The notes under the pieces were generated by a model that saw only the letters and a program-made list of their open reading frames with translations, did not search any database and had not been told where the DNA came from. This document shows, one piece after another, positions 8,801 through 15,041 of a stretch of 64,000 bases of DNA. A program made the translations under genes and the position numbers. The stretch covers positions 2,728,001-2,792,000 of the forward strand of contig NZ_CP010429.1 of the NCBI RefSeq assembly GCF_000974425.1, read 5' to 3'. Each line of letters begins with the position of its first letter. The first letter of the stretch is position 1. The DNA comes from Spirosoma radiotolerans. GTDB lineage: Bacteria; Bacteroidota; Bacteroidia; Cytophagales; Spirosomataceae.

Positions 8801-9846
8801 GGCCAGGTTTGAAAAGGACGCTTATTAAGGTCATATTTAATAACGCCATCCCCATTCAGACCAATCCAAAGCACGTTGGTGCGGTCGACCAGTAGCGAAA
8901 CGGCCGAGAATTTACCCAGTTTCGAAGCCCGATTACTGACCGACCCATCGAGCCCGTTATCGGAGGATATCAGTAACGGAACCAGGCCATATTTGTCGGT
9001 ATATCGACTTTGGTTGATGTAATCGATACCCCGATAATCTTTGGTAAAGAGGGGTATGGTTGCCGATGATCCGGGTAAGGAAATAAGCTGCCTCACTTGC
9101 CCATTGGCTGGTTCAAACAAGGCAAACTGACCGGGAAAGCCCAGCATCAATTCGCCATTCGCCCGTTCGTGGAGGCCATACACTTCGTTTTGGGGTAATC
9201 CCTGGGCAATGCGAAAACCCGCAAACTGTCCCGATGCGGGATCAAAGCGAAACAGCCCATCTTTAGCGGCAAGCCAAACTTGATTGAATCGGTCAGTCAA
9301 TATAGCATGAAGAGTCCGCTGAATGGTGTCGCCCTGCATGGCCCAGTGCCGGTGTGAGATGGTGCCGTTTCCATTTAACCGGAAAAAACCATTTGTCAGC
9401 GTGGCTACCCAGACATTGCCTGCCTTATCGGGCTGAATACCAATTAACTGGTCCCGGCCCAGGGCTTCCTGAAATGCCCGTGTGTTGGAAATTCGGTGGC
9501 TTTGCTCCGTAACAGGGTCGAAACGATCAATGTGATTGTTTTCCGTACGCAGCCAGAGCTTGTTGTGTGTATCGTCTTTTATTTCATATATACTGCTGAA
9601 AGAAAGGGATTTGCCTTGTTGAGGGTTGTGTGTATAGATGCGGAAGTGAACGCCATCGTACCGACATAGGCCGTCGCGGGTGGCGAGCCAGATAAAGCCA
9701 TATTGATCCTGAATAAGTGATTTGACAAATCCCTGGGGCAGTCCATTTCGAACCGTAAGGTATTCAGGTTCAGGAGCCGCCTGGACAAGCACCGACAAAC
9801 CAAGTAGCCCAACTAAAAAACAGCGAACTACCCATTGCTTAAGCAT
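5824..9846 (-). CDS. hybrid two-component regulator (propeller sensor, histidine kinase, receiver, AraC)
   Basis: A one-protein signalling system of 1340 residues. The chosen ATG (9844-9846) gives a signal peptide, L-K-Q-W-V-V-R-C-F-L-V-G-L-L-G-L. A periplasmic region of about 740 residues follows, made of two-component-regulator propeller repeats (I-W-L-A-T-R-D-G-L-C-R-Y-D and similar) and closed by a Y_Y_Y domain. Next come a transmembrane helix near 765-790, a HisKA domain with His828 in T-H-E-F-R-T-P, an ATPase domain, a receiver domain with acceptor Asp1135 (I-I-S-D-V-L-M-P-E) and a C-terminal AraC helix-turn-helix of about 100 residues. An in-frame open stretch 53 codons longer exists, but it would bury the signal peptide. 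Such proteins usually control glycan-use loci. None is adjacent here, so the inducer and target are unknown. Confidence 0.95.
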   Translation of the reverse strand: MLKQWVVRCFLVGLLGLSVLVQAAPEPEYLTVRNGLPQGFVKSLIQDQYGFIWLATRDGLCRYDGVHFRIYTHNPQQGKSLSFSSIYEIKDDTHNKLWLRTENNHIDRFDPVTEQSHRISNTRAFQEALGRDQLIGIQPDKAGNVWVATLTNGFFRLNGNGTISHRHWAMQGDTIQRTLHAILTDRFNQVWLAAKDGLFRFDPASGQFAGFRIAQGLPQNEVYGLHERANGELMLGFPGQFALFEPANGQVRQLISLPGSSATIPLFTKDYRGIDYINQSRYTDKYGLVPLLISSDNGLDGSVSNRASKLGKFSAVSLLVDRTNVLWIGLNGDGVIKYDLNKRPFQTWPYSQNFQTDWLTQQFSVPLDAIPPVIRQQSSASMRYQFDRRKNLWITTPQIAPYRYNAFRKAFAPVLPKGIEQRWLPNGEFRLSALATGAQGELWGLLGPHNQAVVRHNPDQETFTAFPLPLPPSHPYEIMAMVVDGGRVYLATKNHGLLRADLSLKRLIHWHSGGNDARTLPGDALLCLAQDPLHYNYLWIGTFGEGLCRLDKMTGKIQRFTVGQVLSNNVIYAIRTGSDGHLWLSTNRGLCRFDTRTFEARNYMADDGLPGEEFKQFHDVALPDGRLIFGGTGGYTAFDPRRVSEDPVKPRVALTALRINNQIVTAITPGSPLNRDVNETTEITLTHKQNFLSIDFAALEFNQTHKNQYRYKLVGLDRDWVYSGNQSTATYTNLPPSTYTFVVNASNTSSVWSPYTHSLRIVIDPPLWATWWAYLAYALLLIGAIVLFLRIRINRIRLRSRMELREQESVQLKHLDEIKSRFFSNITHEFRTPLTLILTPLEQVLNDSSDSPYHGRLSLIYRNANRLLRLINELLDLAKLDAGNLTITPTPADLPDFVKRTVAVFTDEAQRKHIQMQQAHHFNQPYYWFDPDKIEKIITNLLSNALKFTDDHGVINVSTYVMPIDPILATSANTDLIRLVVYNTGAGIPEHQLPHIFNRFYQADPMTERSVGGSGIGLALVKELVEMMHGTVSVESTPSLGTTFTVELPCRQARAELVTTPAGTEKPITTYEQTAGSQTFKVDKSPQILVVEDDDDIAEFIVTTLQMEWTVKRVNNGRAGVDAAIANGPDLIISDVLMPELNGYELCRELKSNPITSHIPILLLTAKVSAESRIEGLTAGADDYLPKPFQVNELLGRVRNRMAHQQQVRHYYRTQLLREGYLPTASEAPEDDFMNRVYTLLETHLDDSTFGVEPLAMAIGMSRMHLNRKVKAMTGLTPNELIRAVRLKRAAELLLTGVSVSEVADRVGFDTPAYFSKVFKDHYLMTPSEYVEQHRQEIMR

Positions 9847-10003
9847 AATTGACGTAAAAAAATGCCCAATCGGGCTCGTATAAAAATCAAACAGGCATGA
9901 CCTATAAGTCCTGGCTGTCGGTTTACTTACTGTTAGCGTACCCTTTTCTGGCGAAAAGAACCTATTTTCGTCTGCATTTCGCTTTTCCGTTCGTTCGCCC
10001 ACC

Positions 10004-10459
10004 ATGCATATTATCCTTAAAACTCAGGTCGAGCAATCGCTTCCAACTGTCTGGGCTGGCTTCGATCGGACCCTTTTTGAGAAACTTAGTCCACCCTTTC
10101 CACCCGTAGACGTAGTTCGGTTTGATGGCTGTCTAAAAGGGGATACAGTACATTTAAGGCTAAACTTTCTTTTGTTTCGCCAGGACTGGATCAGCCACAT
10201 TGTTGATCAGCAAACGAGCCATAACGAAATCTTTTTCGTTGATCGGGGCTTTCAACTTCCTTTCTTTCTGTCGTACTGGCAACACCACCATCGACTTCAA
10301 CGTTCGGCTGATGATCAAACGATTATTGTTGACGATATTACCTTTAAAACGCCGTTTCGATTAACAGATTATTTATTGTATCCACTTCTATGGATACAAT
10401 TTGCTTATCGTAAACCAATTTATCGGCGTATGTTCCGTAAATCACAAAGTAAGGAATAG
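10004..10459 (+). CDS. SRPBCC-like ligand-binding protein
   Basis: 151 residues with no signal peptide. The pattern V-W-A-G-F-D-R-T-L-F-E-K-L near the start, I-F-F-V-D-R-G-F-Q-L-P-F-F in the middle, T-I-I-V-D-D-I-T-F-K-T-P and a long C-terminal helix fit the SRPBCC (START/Bet v 1) fold, a cavity that holds hydrophobic ligands. No catalytic residues can be assigned. It is divergent from the hybrid regulator, with 157 bases between the two starts, so they could share control. The family is conserved in Cytophagales, as far as I recognise it; the function is not known. Confidence 0.65.
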   Translation: MHIILKTQVEQSLPTVWAGFDRTLFEKLSPPFPPVDVVRFDGCLKGDTVHLRLNFLLFRQDWISHIVDQQTSHNEIFFVDRGFQLPFFLSYWQHHHRLQRSADDQTIIVDDITFKTPFRLTDYLLYPLLWIQFAYRKPIYRRMFRKSQSKE

Positions 10460-10622
10460 CGTTGCTTAGTCCACTGATTTAGTCGCATAATAGCGGATCG
10501 AAGTTGAATTTGCAAGAAAAGCACAGGGCTTCAATCAAGTTTTTACCTAGATGCCTATGCCCTGACTGGCGCCAACCGGTGTCTGTTACACAAAGGTACT
10601 TTCTCAACTGCTCGGATTCATT

Positions 10623-10630
10623 TACATTTG
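10623..10630 (+). promoter_or_regulatory. candidate -7 promoter box of the symporter gene
   Basis: TACATTTG matches TAnnTTTG exactly. It puts the transcript start near 10637, about 20 bases before the ATG at 10658. It also overlaps the alternative TTG start at 10628, which argues against that longer reading. Confidence 0.5.
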
Positions 10631-10657
10631 TCTAGAACGGTCCTTTACGTACACTGC

Positions 10658-11905
10658 ATGAAACTACCTAATTTAACGACGCGCATTTTTCTGGGCATGG
10701 TGCTTGGTATTGCTATCGGTTATTTCTTCCCGGCCACGACGTCTGGTTTTTCGGGAACTGATCTCAATATTCTGTCCAAAATATTCCTCCGGCTCATAAA
10801 AATGATCATTGGCCCACTGGTATTTGCAACACTGGTGGTCGGTATTGCCAAACTGGGTGATTTTGGAACCGTCGGGCGAATTGGCCTTAAAACATTAGCC
10901 TATTTTTATTTTGCCACCGTTTTATCGTTGGTTGTTGGTCTTCTGGTGGTGAACATTATGAAGCCGGGCGAAGTGATGAGCATTACCAGACTGCCCGCCA
11001 AAGGGACTGACGTTGGGGTAGCGGCACAAAAATTTACGCTCGAAACGTTTTTTACTCACATTGTTCCGACCAGTTTTATTGAAGCCTTAGCCACCAATGA
11101 GATCCTTCAGATTGTCGTCTTCAGCATATTTTTTGGGATTGCCGTCGGTGCCATTGGTGCGCAGGGAAAAATCATCATCAAGGCGCTCGATGCCTTATCC
11201 CATGTGATGTTTAAGGTAACGAGCTACGTGATGTCCTTTGCGCCCTTTGGGGTTCTTGGTGCCATTGCCGCCATTGTTGCCCAGCAAGGGTTGGGTATTC
11301 TGGGTGGATATGCTTATTTAATTCTATGCTTTTTTGGCGGGCTGCTCTTCTTCATTTTCGTGGTGCTGTCGGTCATCTGCCTGGTCGTTGGTATTCCTTA
11401 CTTTGCTCTTTTAAAAGAAGTTCGCTCGGCCATTATCCTGTCGTTTAGTACGGCTAGCTCAGAGGCTTCCTTTCCGCAGACAATCGAAGCTTTGCGTCGT
11501 TTTGGCTGCTCAGAGCGGATCATTTCATTCGTTCTACCGCTTGGGTATTCCTTCAACCTCGATGGCTCCATGCTGTACATGACCTTTGCAACGGCGTTTA
11601 TTGCGCAGGCCTATCACGTACCGCTCAGCATTGAACAGCAGATTACCATGATGCTCACGCTGATGATTACCTCAAAAGGAATTGCTGGTGTGCCCCGTGC
11701 CTCCCTGGTGGTTATTGCTGGCACCATGTCGCTGTTTAATCTGCCCATCGAAGGACTGGCGCTGCTGCTGGGTATTGACCAGGTACTGGATATGGGCCGC
11801 TCGGCTACGAGTGTTGCCGGTAATGCCGTAGCGACCTGTGTAATTTCGAAATGGGAGGGAGAGTTTAGGACGCAACCCATTGAGACGGACGAAGTTGCCG
11901 CTTAA
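10658..11905 (+). CDS. dicarboxylate/amino acid:cation symporter (DAACS family)
   Basis: A 415-residue inner-membrane carrier of the glutamate/aspartate/C4-dicarboxylate family, driven by sodium or protons. Hydrophobic helices alternate with the family motifs: L-I-K-M-I-I-G-P-L-V-F in helix 2, F-S-T-A-S-S-E-A-S-F-P (the serine-rich re-entrant loop HP1), G-Y-S-F-N-L-D-G in helix 7 (the cation site) and the second loop with S-K-G-I-A-G-V-P-R-A, followed by D-M-G-R-S-A-T-S-V-A-G-N in helix 8, where the conserved N and D contact substrate. The typical substrates are L-glutamate, L-aspartate, succinate, fumarate and malate. Sequence alone does not separate GltP from DctA. The gene stands alone with its own promoter box. 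Confidence 0.9.
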   Translation: MKLPNLTTRIFLGMVLGIAIGYFFPATTSGFSGTDLNILSKIFLRLIKMIIGPLVFATLVVGIAKLGDFGTVGRIGLKTLAYFYFATVLSLVVGLLVVNIMKPGEVMSITRLPAKGTDVGVAAQKFTLETFFTHIVPTSFIEALATNEILQIVVFSIFFGIAVGAIGAQGKIIIKALDALSHVMFKVTSYVMSFAPFGVLGAIAAIVAQQGLGILGGYAYLILCFFGGLLFFIFVVLSVICLVVGIPYFALLKEVRSAIILSFSTASSEASFPQTIEALRRFGCSERIISFVLPLGYSFNLDGSMLYMTFATAFIAQAYHVPLSIEQQITMMLTLMITSKGIAGVPRASLVVIAGTMSLFNLPIEGLALLLGIDQVLDMGRSATSVAGNAVATCVISKWEGEFRTQPIETDEVAA

Positions 11906-12006
11906 TAAATCGAATTTGGTTCGTATAGGCTGGCCGTTCGCAGGAAGGTGTATATTTAGGCCATTGTAACCACCTTTTTTTGCTACCTTTTATACTGTAC
12001 AGTCCT

Positions 12007-12444
12007 ATGGCCCAACCTGCTCTGCTGGAGACCGAACTGGCTCCCTTTTTTACAACGAAAGCCCCGTTTCAATTCCCGTATAATTTTCGCGAGGGATTTG
12101 TGAAATACTGGCCTATCGTGTCGCTTGTATTATTGTTACTGGCCTTACCCGCCATCCTTGCTTTTCTGGGAATCGGAGCCGCCTTTATGCCGCTCTCGTA
12201 CGCGGGTGGAGTAGGGCTTGGTGTCGGTTATACCATAGGCATGGTGATTGCACTGGCTCACATTGTGCTGGGCTTTATGGCACTCCCCGGCTTGTTCAAC
12301 CGGAAGCGTTCAGGTTGGGTGCTGAGTTATTACGCCCAGTTACTGAGCATTGTTAGCAGCATTTTTTCATTTAGCCTGATCGGTATTTTATTGGGTTTGT
12401 TGTTTCTGATGTTGCTCTTTCAGGTCCGGGAGTACTATAATTAA
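12007..12444 (+). CDS. four-helix integral membrane protein of unknown function
   Basis: 145 residues. After a soluble N-terminus of about 30 residues there are four hydrophobic helices: L-V-L-L-L-L-A-L-P-A-I-L, G-V-G-Y-T-I-G-M-V-I-A-L-A, a third near L-L-S-I-V-S-S-I, and a fourth (I-G-I-L-L-G-L-L-F-L-M-L-L-F). The protein ends in V-R-E-Y-Y-N. I do not recognise a family with a known activity. The ATG at 12007 is chosen over an in-frame TTG at 11980, which would add a hydrophobic run before the natural N-terminus. A terminator hairpin follows 32 bases after the stop, so it is probably a single-gene unit. Confidence 0.7.
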   Translation: MAQPALLETELAPFFTTKAPFQFPYNFREGFVKYWPIVSLVLLLLALPAILAFLGIGAAFMPLSYAGGVGLGVGYTIGMVIALAHIVLGFMALPGLFNRKRSGWVLSYYAQLLSIVSSIFSFSLIGILLGLLFLMLLFQVREYYN

Positions 12445-12475
12445 CGGATATACTCGCTTATTCATCGGCTTATCT

Positions 12476-12505
12476 GGCCACAGTGGAAACATTGTGGCCT
12501 TTTTT
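12476..12505 (+). terminator. intrinsic terminator behind the membrane-protein gene
   Basis: A 10-bp stem (GGCCACAGTG with CATTGTGGCC, one G-U pair) and a GAAA loop are followed directly by a run of six T. This is a textbook Rho-independent terminator 32 bases after the stop. Confidence 0.85.
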
Positions 12506-12548
12506 ATTGCCGCCTGTATAGCCCGTTGACAGTTCATCCGTAAATTGG

Positions 12549-12579
12549 TTGACGTTGTAGGCCAAAAACTGGTAGTTTG
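12549..12579 (+). promoter_or_regulatory. candidate promoter of the ABC exporter operon
   Basis: TTGACG at 12549 is followed, 21 bases after its TTG, by TAGTTTG at 12573-12579. This is one base shorter than the usual TAnnTTTG, but it has a -33 element at the expected distance. The transcript would begin near 12586, 30 bases before the ATPase start codon. Confidence 0.4.
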
Positions 12580-12616
12580 AGCCAATGGAACACGATCACC
12601 CATTTCCCTAAACTAA

Positions 12617-13528
12617 ATGAACATACTCGAAACCCACCACATTGTTAAGCAATATGCTGAACACCGAGCCCTGGATGATGTCAGTTTATCCGTGCCACAA
12701 GGGTGTATTTTCGGACTGCTTGGCCCCAACGGTGCCGGTAAAACTTCGCTTATCCGAATCATCAATCAAATTACAGCACCCGACTCGGGGGACGTGATTC
12801 TGGGCGGTGAGCGATTGAATCCCAGACATATCAAGCGGATCGGCTATCTGCCCGAGGAACGTGGCCTTTACAAGAAAATGAAGGTTGGCGAACAACTTCT
12901 TTACCTGGCGCAACTGAAAGGGCTGACCGAAAAGCAGGCCATGGAAAAGTTGAAAATCTGGTTTGTTAAGTTCGATATTAAAACCTGGTGGACCAAAAAT
13001 GTCGAAGACCTCTCCAAAGGGATGCAGCAAAAGGTGCAGTTTGTGGCAACCGTCATGCACGAGCCCGACCTGATTATTCTGGATGAACCCTTCTCCGGGT
13101 TTGACCCAATCAATGCAAACCTGATTAAAGACGAGATTCTGGAGTTGCGCGATAAAGGCAAAACAATCATCTTTTCGACGCACCGCATGGAGTCTGTTGA
13201 AGAGCTATGTGACAACATTGCCCTGATTAACCGGTCGCATAAAGTGCTTGATGGACCGAAGCGGGCGATCAAGGAGCAATTTAAAACCCACACCTATCAT
13301 GTCGAATACCAGGGCGAACTGGATACTTTACCCACGGCCTTTGATGTGCTCTCTACTCAGGTAACTGACGATGGGTTTGTGCGGGCCGATATCCAGATTC
13401 CGCCTGATGCTGCCGTGAATGATCTTATTCGTTACCTCCTCGATCGGGTGGCTGTCCGGGCATTTGGGGAGAACATACCCAGCATGAACGACATTTTTAT
13501 TCAGGCCGTAGGCGAAACCAATGACTGA
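12617..13528 (+). CDS. ABC transporter ATP-binding subunit (NatA-like, with DUF4162)
   Basis: 303 residues. The nucleotide-binding domain has Walker A G-P-N-G-A-G-K-T at 36-43, Q-loop region Y-L-P-E-E-R-G-L-Y, signature L-S-K-G-M-Q-Q near 132, Walker B L-I-I-L-D-E-P near 153 and switch histidine in F-S-T-H-R-M. The C-terminal ~80 residues form the DUF4162 extension common in sodium- and drug-export ATPases of the NatA type. Its partner permease lies 84 bases downstream on the same strand, so the two form one exporter in the inner membrane. Substrate unknown; NatA similarity suggests sodium ions, lipids or drugs but does not prove any of them. Confidence 0.9.
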   Translation: MNILETHHIVKQYAEHRALDDVSLSVPQGCIFGLLGPNGAGKTSLIRIINQITAPDSGDVILGGERLNPRHIKRIGYLPEERGLYKKMKVGEQLLYLAQLKGLTEKQAMEKLKIWFVKFDIKTWWTKNVEDLSKGMQQKVQFVATVMHEPDLIILDEPFSGFDPINANLIKDEILELRDKGKTIIFSTHRMESVEELCDNIALINRSHKVLDGPKRAIKEQFKTHTYHVEYQGELDTLPTAFDVLSTQVTDDGFVRADIQIPPDAAVNDLIRYLLDRVAVRAFGENIPSMNDIFIQAVGETND

Positions 13529-13612
13529 TCGAGCAAATGAGCGGTAGCGTGAGGCAACAACTGGTCAGTCAATTGTGCATACACCCAACCGTTCTTTCAA
13601 CCCTTAAAAATC

Positions 13613-14938
13613 ATGCAAACAATTTTCCTCATTATCAAGCGCGAGTACATGGTACGAGTGCGCAAAAAGTCGTTCATCATTATGACGATTTTGGGCCCAG
13701 TGCTGATTTTTGGTTTCTATGCCCTTATCGGCTGGGCAGCCGTCAGTTCGATCAACCAGAAGAAAATTGCCGTCGTCGACGAAAGCGGCCGTTTTGTCAA
13801 TCAATTTAAAAATGATGACGAAACGGTCTACTCGTATCCGAAGCAATCGTTGACGGAGGCTAAGAAAACGTTTGTCAAGCAAGGGTATAATGCGTTGGTA
13901 TTCATTCCCAAAAACGTAATTGAACAACCTAAAACGGTTCAGATTTTCTCCGAAAAAAGTGTGAGCCTTGCGTTGCAAAGTAATATTGAACGAGCCATCT
14001 CCAAAGAGATTGAATCCATCAAATTAGAGCAGGCGGGTATTACGCAGAAGGTAATTCAGGATGCAAAAGTGAACGTAGATGCGCAGACCATTAGCCTGAA
14101 TGACGGGGGTGAGAAGAGTAATAACGGGATTGCGACGACCATAATCAGTGGTTTCTGCGCGCTGTTGATCTACATCTCCGTATTGATTTATGGAACCCAG
14201 GTGATGAGGGGCGTGATGGAAGAAAAAACCAATCGCATTGTGGAGGTAATTATCTCGTCAGTAAAGCCTTTTCAGTTAATGCTGGGAAAAATTATCGGTG
14301 TTGCCCTGGTTGGCCTGACTCAATTTATGCTCTGGATTGTGCTGACGGTTGGCCTGATGACATTAGGCTCTCAGCTGATCGGTCAGCCGAAAGAAACGGC
14401 GCAGTCGGCCGTATCAGCCCGCATGAATGGTATGCCGGGCGGACAGGAAGTACAGAGTAAAATGGCAACGGCCAAAAATCCCGTTGCAGATGTGATGGCG
14501 GCCATTGGAACGCTTAATATTCCGTTGATCATCAGTTGTTTTCTATTCTATTTTCTGGGAGGCTATCTGCTATACAGCGCTTTGTTTGGCGCGGTTGGCG
14601 CAGCTGTCGATAACGAGACCGAAACCCAGCAATTTATGTTTCCAATCATGATGCCTATCATCGCGGCCATTGCCTTTGCCCAGATTGCGGTGCGTGATCC
14701 CGATGGACCGCTGGCCTTCTGGACGTCCATGATTCCGTTTACGTCGCCGGTGGTGATGATGGTGCGCATTCCGTTTGGTGTCCCCGTTTGGGAACTGGCG
14801 CTATCGATGGCATTATTGGTACTGGGCTTTATTGGCACCACCTGGTTAGCGGCCCGTATTTACCGCGTCGGCATTCTGATGTACGGCAAAAAAGTATCGT
14901 TCCGCGAACTCTCGAAATGGGTGTTTTATAAGGGTTGA
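13613..14938 (+). CDS. ABC-2 type permease subunit (NatB-like)
   Basis: 441 residues. One helix at about 22-48 (I-I-M-T-I-L-G-P-V-L-I-F-G-F-Y-A-L-I) is followed by a large extracytoplasmic domain of about 130 residues, then five or six helices including L-L-I-Y-I-S-V-L-I-Y-G-T-Q-V-M-R-G-V-M-E. After it comes E-E-K-T-N-R-I-V-E-V-I-I-S-S-V-K-P, the cytoplasmic coupling segment typical of NatB-type permeases. This architecture and the adjacent ATPase make it the membrane half of the exporter. The gene ends at a long imperfect inverted repeat shared with another site in the window. Confidence 0.88.
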   Translation: MQTIFLIIKREYMVRVRKKSFIIMTILGPVLIFGFYALIGWAAVSSINQKKIAVVDESGRFVNQFKNDDETVYSYPKQSLTEAKKTFVKQGYNALVFIPKNVIEQPKTVQIFSEKSVSLALQSNIERAISKEIESIKLEQAGITQKVIQDAKVNVDAQTISLNDGGEKSNNGIATTIISGFCALLIYISVLIYGTQVMRGVMEEKTNRIVEVIISSVKPFQLMLGKIIGVALVGLTQFMLWIVLTVGLMTLGSQLIGQPKETAQSAVSARMNGMPGGQEVQSKMATAKNPVADVMAAIGTLNIPLIISCFLFYFLGGYLLYSALFGAVGAAVDNETETQQFMFPIMMPIIAAIAFAQIAVRDPDGPLAFWTSMIPFTSPVVMMVRIPFGVPVWELALSMALLVLGFIGTTWLAARIYRVGILMYGKKVSFRELSKWVFYKG

Positions 14939-14948
14939 AACGATTGGT

Positions 14949-15036
14949 GGTTTACGGTTTATGGTATTTGGTTGGCTGACGCGCCAGTTGCTTTCGCGAC
15001 AGCTAACCGAATACCACAAACCATAAACTACAAACC
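14949..15036. repeat. long imperfect inverted repeat, GGTTGGCTGACGC family, copy 1
   Basis: An 88-base hairpin-forming element fills the gap between two convergent genes. The outer arms are GT-rich (GGTTTACGGTTTATGG on the left and the complement of GGTTTGTAGTTTATGG on the right). The inner arm holds GGTTGGCTGACGCG at 14970-14983. The same core and the same GT-rich style recur at 58382-58451. It probably works as a two-way terminator or a REP-like element. Confidence 0.6.
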
Positions 15037-15041
15037 GAACA

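Noticed and set aside
9847-10005. 53-residue N-terminal extension of the hybrid regulator
   Set aside because: It would bury a clear signal peptide and shows no conservation pattern. The ATG at 9844-9846 is a much better start.
13537-13809. 90-codon open frame across the ABC permease start
   Set aside because: It overlaps the permease gene in another frame and has no recognisable features.
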